Positions 57,481-64,000 of a stretch of 64,000 nucleotides of DNA are shown here, one piece after another. Positions within the stretch are counted from its first letter, which is position 1. The number at the start of each line of letters is the position of its first letter. The position numbers and the translations under genes are program-made. Source of the stretch: Mixophyes australis (Eukaryota; Chordata; Amphibia; Anura; Limnodynastidae); contig JAVHZZ010000010.1 in assembly GCA_036250195.1 (NCBI GenBank), positions 104,443,278 through 104,507,277 on the forward strand. The letters are read 5' to 3'. The notes below the pieces were generated by a model that ran no database searches, was not told the DNA's origin, and saw only the letters and a list, made by a program, of their open reading frames with translations.

Positions 57481-57632
57481 ACTAAGAAATGTCAAGATCG
57501 ATTGTTAAATCCCTCAACCTGCGCCGCTCAGTCTGTGCGCTCTCACTGTATAGTGAGACAAAAGCTGTTTCCATGACAACAGAACGCTGGTTATGAGCAG
57601 ATATTAAACAGGAAGTTTGTAAACCTTTGCGG

Positions 57633-57709
57633 TATAAAAGAGAGAGAAAGAGTCGGTAACAGCCGATTCCTCGACACCAGTATACTTGTACTAGAGATCT
57701 CCGGCAATG
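57633..57709 (+). promoter_or_regulatory. candidate TATA promoter with short first exon
   Basis: TATAAAAG at 57633-57640 lies after a moderately GC-rich stretch with a TATAGTGAG and a CATGACAAC. A start about 25-30 bases later would give a short exon ending ...CCGGCAATG before a GTAAAC donor. It runs opposite to GAS2, inside its intron. No coding frame follows, so any transcript would be non-coding or spliced to something outside my reading. Single-site evidence only. Confidence 0.25.
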
Positions 57710-58519
57710 GTAAACACTGGCAAAAAAATATAACCATGGAGGCTCAGATGAGAAAATTAATTCTGCAAATAAATAGCACCCACTTTATAATCAGGCCATT
57801 CACAGTGCAACACTAAATGTCACATGTTTACAGCCTTGTAGAAGGAGCTTACAGTCCTTCTGACTCAATCTTGTACTAGGACAGTGGTTCTCAATTTATT
57901 CTAGCACGCAGAGCCCTTAAAAAGCCAGAGAACCTACTGAGGAGCCCCTACCTGTCCTGATACCTGGGCTACACATTTCTGGCACTTTAAATATATATAT
58001 TTCAGTAGTAGGTAAATAAATAAAGTCCCAAACTTGTCTTGCGGAGCTGTCTGATTTATCGCATCGCCGGTTGATACGGTACAGAAATCTCCGCTCATTT
58101 TACCTGGCGCCTCTACGGGACGCGATGGAAAATGAGCAGAAGTTTTAGTGCAATCTCCGCTGCGGGTGTCTCCTCGGACTGTTCCTGTGACACAACGCCG
58201 CACCTGGCGGCCGACTGAATATACTGTACTACGATTGGAGCAAATATTCCACCGCTAGATGTTATAAGATATATAATATTAATTATTTGTTGTCATTTTA
58301 CAGCAGAAGCCACTTGATTGAAACACTTATGAGGTCATTAATGATGCGTGATGCTGCTCAGATGCAAAGCAAAACATCTATGTTGATGTCACTGAGCTTT
58401 TTGTGCTGGCGCGTTTAGTTTTCCGCAGAGCGTGCTGTTTTTGTGCAGAGGTGAAACAGTTTGCACCTGTCGTAATGGGGGCTAATTACAGTATGTGGGA
58501 GAAAACCAGGAAGCAGGGG

Positions 58520-58805
58520 CAAATGTAGGATTTGTAGAGGGGGGTTTCCACACCACGCCGCCAGTGGGCGTGACCAGCATGCATGGGGGCGTGGCTATAA
58601 TATTAGACAGTGCTTGGCTGCTCTCCAACTCTTCCTATCCCTATAATATACATGGGCAATGCTGTGTGCACTACTGCACGCAGCTCTCCCTTTTCAAGCA
58701 GAGCCATGTGAGGCGGGGGCAGGGTCCAGCCACCTCAATTATACACTGTTCCAGGCTTGGAGGGGGGTTTCCAGGCACTAGGAACCCCCCTCGGTTTGCC
58801 TATGG
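58520..58805. repeat. unclassified MITE-like repeat, copy 2 of 2
   Basis: Inverted match of 31010-31280. The ends CAGGGGCAAA and TTTGCCTATG suggest terminal inverted repeats of the form CANNGGCAAA, with a second inverted pair just inside (GAGGGGGGTTTCC and GGAACCCCCCTC). Confidence 0.65.
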
Positions 58806-58859
58806 GAAGGGTAATAATACAGTGGCGGGAGGTCGAGTTTCTGACGTGACGTTTACATT

Positions 58860-60010
58860 TTCGCACTAGAGGTTCACGTATACACACACTAACACCCGCA
58901 CTATGTGTTCTCCACCTGCCTGTTTCTTACTAACATAAAGGGAAAAAAACCTATTTTGTTTCTATACATGTAAATCAGCACATCATACAGATTATGGCCA
59001 CTCGCAGCTTCACAGACAAAGGAACGTCCTTTGGGTTTTCAAGTAAAATACTAATTTCTGTTACCTCCAAGATGCAACTTTTAAGCTATTATTCACGACC
59101 AAGAAGGCCACCTGCAGCGGTCAGGAACGCCGTCTTATGGGCGCAGTTTTTCAAAAAACAAAAAATCTCCTTTTTGTTTGAACCTAAAAGGAACGACTCT
59201 CCCCCTTTCCCTGGAGTAATACTGGCTTTTTCCGTAACAGCCAACATCTTAGTACAAACGCATTTCCATACCCAAAAACTTAAACCCATAGCCCAAAAAA
59301 TACCAATCCATTCGCCGATCTGCTTTGTGAATAGGATTTATACATATTGACATAAACAAATATCATTTCTCATATAACCTGAAAAGATATATTTTCTGCA
59401 ATTCTCCACAGAACGATCCGTTGGAAGCAGATCGACCATCGTGAAACCCTCTTGCGTGTTTAATTTTTAATTTTTTTTTTTTTTAATAAAAACTGCTGCA
59501 AATGGATTCCTTTGCCGGCACAGAACACACGCCATAGGATTACAAATTGTTCTCCCTCTGACTTTTCCTCATAAATAATCCACAAGTCTTTGGCATACCC
59601 TTGGTTGCCTTGGAAACCACTTCCATCCTTAAGGCTACGTGCAGCCAGACTGATCGGGCGCGCTCCGCCGAGGGTACCTGCACTCGACTCAGCCTATTAA
59701 AAAGCTAACACAATGCTTCATTACATGCATGTGCGACGGTAATTAAACCACGATATAAATATATTCACCAAAGCTCCCATGACAGGACTGAAAAGTAATC
59801 TCTGTAAAGTCTATGCATACTCTCTTCTGCATCTAGTATTAAACTACTGTACTTTATTTTAAAAGCGACGCGATGCTTCCTATATTTGTATGTTAGTTAT
59901 ATAGCTTGAATGATTGTGCATGGGAGCAGCCATTTTTGCTTCATGGAAAACCTCCGGTGAGGTAATTCTATGATTTATACAAGAAGCACCAGCCTCACTG
60001 CTGGTACAGA
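58860..60010. other. GAS2 intron, no gene identified
   Basis: The open frame at 58994-59350 and its antisense have no homology I recognise. A T-rich tract lies near 59465-59485. Confidence 0.35.
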
Positions 60011-60023
60011 CTAATTACTGACA

Positions 60024-60345
60024 CTGGGACTAAGATTTACTAAAACGTCTAAAAAGGAAAATTGGAGGTGTTGCTCTTGGCAACCAATCAGATGCTAGAT
60101 ATGATTTTCTGGAATGTATCAGATAAATGATAGCTAGAATCTGATTGGTTGCTACGGGCAACACCTCCACTTCCCTTGTTAGCAAATCAACACCATTATA
60201 GGAAAAATGGAGGTGTTGCCCCTAGCAACCAATCAGATTCTAGCTATCATCTGATACATTCCAGAAAATCATATCTAGCATCTGATTGGTTGCTTTTCCA
60301 CTTTTCCTTTTTAGAATGTTTGATAAATTTAGCCCTTACGTTTTA
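60024..60345. mobile_element. palindromic MITE
   Basis: AAGATTTACTAAAACGTCTA and GGAAAA at the left face TTTTCCTTTTTAGAATGTTT and GATAAATTTAG at the right. Inside, GGAGGTGTTGC, GCAACCAATCAGATGCTAG and ATACATTCCAGAAAATCAT occur in inverted pairs, giving a multi-part hairpin. It is related to the copy at 18994. Confidence 0.78.
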
Positions 60346-60743
60346 TTCACACTTTTAGAGCTCCTCTCTGGGAGATGTGGGGGGGGGGGTCGGTGAACTT
60401 GGGGGCAGGTGGGATTTAGCGATGCAATTTCCATAGTGAAGCTCCGCCCACTAAGGTGTGATGATATAAATCACGTCATCACAGTGGGAGGGACTTAATG
60501 GCGTAGATTGCTCCCTAGTGCCGCCGTGGGTGGAGCTTGTTCCACCCAACACTTCTCGTTCTGGCCCAGGATTGGGGAGTTTGTTATTCTCTCACTCTCC
60601 GGGAGACCACCCTTTACTTCAGGAGTCCTCCGTACATTACAGGAGAGTCAGTAAGTAGGTATGCTGCTAGCGAATGACGGTTCAAGCCTGGTCACATAAC
60701 CAGAGACAGGTTTAATGAGTTTCACTAATATATATAACACTAC

Positions 60744-60748
<5 letters not shown>

Positions 60749-60812
<64 letters not shown>
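60749..60812. repeat. (CT)n(TA)n microsatellite
   Basis: About 16 CT units run directly into about 15 TA units. Confidence 0.92.
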
Positions 60813-60814
<2 letters not shown>

Positions 60815-61498
60815 ATTTTTATACTACATGCAAAAACCGCACACAGCAGAAGAGTTTTGCAAATATACAAATATCATTTTTCAGAACAATTTCATCAGCA
60901 ACGTTGAGCTCATTCGCTTTGAGCACAACAAGCAGTAAATTTGCATTAGAAATGATTTATGGACTTTTCAAGGGCACCTCCAATAGACATGAGGAAATAT
61001 TAGTGGGAGGGGCGCCATGATTGGGGTGGAATTGTACAGTACATACTGATTGTACTGAATGACACCTGAGGTAGGAGTATACTGACAGACTCTCAGTCAG
61101 CCTGGGTAAACAGTCCTGGCCCAGTAATTATTTAATGTACGTACAAACAGGATTTCGGGAGTGTGGGGAGGGGGGGGGGGGGCGGGGGTTCAGGAGGGGG
61201 CTGGACAGGTTATCACCTCTGCAATGAAGCTTATGAGAAATAATCAAGGTCTTTGATTTTATGCAGTTCCACATCCTGCAAACAGAAAGGGTACGGAGGG
61301 GGGCAATCATCATTATTTATTTCAGCGGCTACCTGTCACTCAGAGAAGTGATGTCATTTGGGGGTGTGGCTTAGAACACTGCAACTTTTCAGGTTCATAG
61401 CGAGTTCTGTGGCACATTTCTCAGTTGTACTTTTTTCCGCCCCTCTTTCCTTCCAAATTTACCAATTGGGGTCTATTTATTAATATCTAGCGATAAAG

Positions 61499-61690
61499 CA
61501 TACTTGCCCACTCTCCCGGAATTGCCGGAAGGCTCCCGAATTTCAGGGAGTCCTCCTGGACTCCCGGAAGAGAAGGCAAACCTCCCGGATTCGCCGAAAT
61601 TCACTGCAGTAAATGGGGGGGGGGGGGGCTTAATCGCATCATTAAGCCGCGCCCCTGCTATTCAATGACGTGAGGTTTGGCATTTATAGT
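61499..61690. mobile_element. partial hAT-like MITE
   Basis: Starts CATACTTGCCCACTCTCCCGG, like the complete element at 26628-26892, and keeps the CTCCCGGA-rich interior. The right terminus is not found. A G homopolymer of about 14 lies at 61615-61628. Confidence 0.65.
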
Positions 61691-62447
61691 GGGGGTGGGG
61701 CTATGTTGACATGCCAATGTCACCCCACCTTGGGCATGGGGCAAAGGCCCAACGAATCCTAGCACTGGTGATGAATACCGCTAGCGACAGTGCTTCTCTA
61801 TCCTGCCGGGGACCCTTTGATGTATAGGGCGAAAGCGGGTGTCCTGATTGCAATGTTGGTCTATGTAAACCTGATATATCTTCATGTATTTTAGGGGTTG
61901 CGGTATTTATAACTGTATACACTACTAGCCTTATGCCTGTGTTACAGTGATCCCCTAGGCTGTATTTTCATCAATATTGCCTGTACCCACCAAATGGCTC
62001 CTTCCGCTGTGTGACATGGGTACCGTGTAATGTTACTAGACTTCATTTGAAAACGACATTGCTAAATCTAGGAAAGCCATTTAATATATTTTAAGTTCCT
62101 GTCTTATTTCCAGATGTGTTCTGAGGCGCAATTCCACAATACTCCAGTAGGTGGCAGGTTTGTTCCAATCTCCATTTAGTTGGAGTTTACAACGAAAGCA
62201 ACAAATCACCCCAAATAAGAAAAGCCCTTCTCAAATGAGCTTACAATCTAAGAAAGATTATTATTATCATTATAATAACTTTGATGTGTGAACATGCAAA
62301 GGACATATATGTGTACATTTGTACAGTATAGATATTGCATTAGTGCAGTGTATTAGTGGACAAAATGAAATCTAATTTACAGTATCGTAATACATTAACA
62401 GTCCTGTTAATCATCCCTTAAACACCTCCTTGCTGCAGTCTATGGGG

Positions 62448-63108
62448 TCTATTTACCAAGCATTTTTCCTGTGGTAAACCCCCAAAAACAACAGTTTTCG
62501 GGGGTTTACCGTGAAATCACTATGTACTATTGAAGCATCGCAGCAGATATCTGAGATATCTGCTGCTTTGCATTTCCTATCGGTTTTCTGAACACTCCCC
62601 ATAACAGTGTATGGGAAGTGCTCAGAACCGCTATGTATTAAAAGCTAACTAGAGAAAATTTTCTCTTTTTTTACATGTTAATGTACGCCATCTGAAGCTG
62701 GCGCCATCTGAAGCTGGCGTACATTAACATATCTGAAAACTTTCGCGCTGTCCAGCTCTGCTCTGAAGAGCAGAGCTGGACAGCGCATGTTTGGAGGGAT
62801 CATGTGATCCCTTCCTGTCAATCATCCTGCAGTTTGCCGGCAAGGATGTTACTGCGCATGCACCAACTATTCAGTCGGCGCATGCGCACTAAAAAAAAAA
62901 AAAAAAAAGAGAAGATCATCGCAGCCTTGAAAAATGAGAAAAGACTGCGATGATCAGGTGAGTCACTTCTCAGGGACAGCAGGTTATCAGCACTGCTGTC
63001 CCTGAGAAGTTTTTTAATATATAGCCGTTACTTTTCAATCCTTATCAAGGAGATAAGGATTGAAAAGTATCAAGTCAAAAAAACGAAGGGTCATAAATAG
63101 ACCCCTAT
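62448..63108. mobile_element. terminal-repeat element built of several hairpins
   Basis: GGGGTCTATTTACCAAGC at the left and TCATAAATAGACCCC at the right are inverted termini. Between them lie at least five separate near-perfect hairpins, including GTAAACCCCCAAA with GGGGGTTTAC, GCGCTGTCCAGCTCTGCTC with its complement, CTTCTCAGGGACAGCAG with its complement, and CAATCCTTATC with GATAAGGATTG. There is also an A homopolymer at about 62891-62908. It is non-coding. The super-family is not clear. Confidence 0.8.
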
Positions 63109-63278
63109 AGGAGATAAAACTGTCCTGAAAATACCCCAAGATTACTAATTACTAATGACACGTTGTATATGTTTAGAGTTAGAAGCATCCATGTTACATA
63201 TATTTCTTTTATACCAGCATAAACAACAAAGAAGGAGTAGTAAGAAGCAATGACATGTATTTCATTTATGCACTTGGG

Positions 63279-63702
63279 ACCTCATTTAGAGTCGGACGCA
63301 AAGTCCGTTTTAGGCGCCTCCAACAAAAAAACACTACCACGCATGTGCAGAAAGCCCCAAATCTGCCTGCATCTTGGACGCAATTAACACTTGCGACAGC
63401 TGGCGACTCACTACGAGAGAATGGGAGGAACACGGATTTGTGAAGGCGTGACCATGTAAGTACATCCTAGTCGCAGTGAGGCGCAGACGCAACACAGGTC
63501 AAAACAGGGCTAAAACTGTGTGGCAGGAATTAGGTGGCACAAGCGTTAGCTAGCTGCAGGAACTGCTCGCAGCTCGATAGGGTATTACGAGTGGGACGCA
63601 ACTGGGGTTGCTTGCACTCATAATACCCTACCAAGCTGCGGCACACTCCCACTCCTACACTTCTTACACGGACTTTGTGTCCGACTCTAAATGAGGTCCC
63701 TG
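63279..63702. mobile_element. MITE with long terminal inverted repeats
   Basis: GGGACCTCATTTAGAGTCGG, then ACGCAAAGTCCG, at the left; CGGACTTTGTGTCCGACTCT, then AAATGAGGTCCC, at the right. The inner part has a palindrome around 63585-63630 (GGGTATTACGAGTG with CACTCATAATACCC). It is non-coding. No clear target duplication was seen. Confidence 0.8.
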
Positions 63703-64000
63703 GTTTATTAGACGTGGCAGACGTTGGGACCACGGAACTACGTGGCGATGAGGAATCGATGGGCACGCAGACAATGGGGGCAAAAATTTGAAATCCAAGA
63801 CCTTTGAAAGACCTCGTTGCCAAAAATATTTAACACGGCAGACGGTTAGTTTTATTTCATTTACTATATTATGTTATAGGGCCCCCTACTTAATCTATCT
63901 GCCCCCCCCCCTTCCCCATGCCACATCTCATTCAATTCAGCGCAAGGTCTCAATTCAGCGCCGGACGTCTCCTCGATGTCCGACTGCGCAAATTGCTGCT

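Noticed and set aside
58994..59350. 118-codon plus-strand frame as a gene
   Set aside because: No recognised homology, and the antisense strand is also open; probably chance in low-stop sequence.
62690..63060. Hairpins as microRNA genes
   Set aside because: They all lie within one terminal-repeat element and the stems are too perfect and too varied in length; no mature-miRNA evidence is visible.
63530..63823. 97-codon minus-strand frame as a gene
   Set aside because: It runs across the terminal inverted repeat of a MITE.

Overview
The window looks like nuclear DNA of an anuran amphibian. It has spliced vertebrate genes with large introns, and dense interspersed repeats of a frog-like kind: tRNA-headed SINEs, L2 and CR1-like LINEs, Tc1, Helitron, hAT-type MITEs, foldback elements and a Ty3 chromovirus. 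The species cannot be told from the sequence. All gene calls come from reading splice sites and conserved motifs by eye; no search was run.

Positions 1-26 kb carry an immunoglobulin-superfamily gene on the minus strand, read from about 26.0 kb down to about 0.1 kb. It has a signal-peptide exon, an IgV exon and an IgC1 exon whose motifs match NCR3LG1 (B7-H6, the NKp30 ligand), then a transmembrane exon. Unexpectedly, three more C1-type exons and two candidate membrane-tail exons follow. Every internal exon from the signal peptide to the third C1 exon is phase 1, so exons could be skipped or swapped without breaking the frame. The introns hold a nearly complete Ty3/gypsy chromovirus (5.1-10.6 kb), a CR1-like LINE with a 37-unit minisatellite inside it, a Tc1 copy, SINEs and three hAT-like MITEs, all three with a readable 8-bp target duplication (one of them with one mismatch).

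Positions 26-34 kb are repeats: a decayed Tc1, a SINE next to a Helitron with a helicase remnant, and an internally deleted L2 LINE. NDUFB7 (34.29-36.15 kb, plus strand, three exons) is complete and encodes a mitochondrial complex I subunit. From 36 to 43 kb there are more repeats: SINE, Tc1, a Penelope-like fragment and an L2 3' end. An unassigned membrane-protein exon lies at 43.4-43.6 kb on the minus strand.

SVIP (44.29-51.0 kb, plus strand, four exons) is complete. The last coding exon of GAS2 (55.51-55.73 kb, minus strand) faces it tail to tail, as in mammals. In human, SVIP, GAS2 and NCR3LG1 all lie on 11p, which supports the NCR3LG1 call; NDUFB7 lies on 19p, so its presence here marks a rearrangement. 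The rest, to 64 kb, is GAS2 intron or upstream sequence full of palindromic MITEs and microsatellites.

The genes are not an operon. The main points of interest are the odd exon order of the B7-H6-like gene, the self-priming layout of the chromovirus, the minisatellite born inside a LINE, and the L2-like tail of the SINE.
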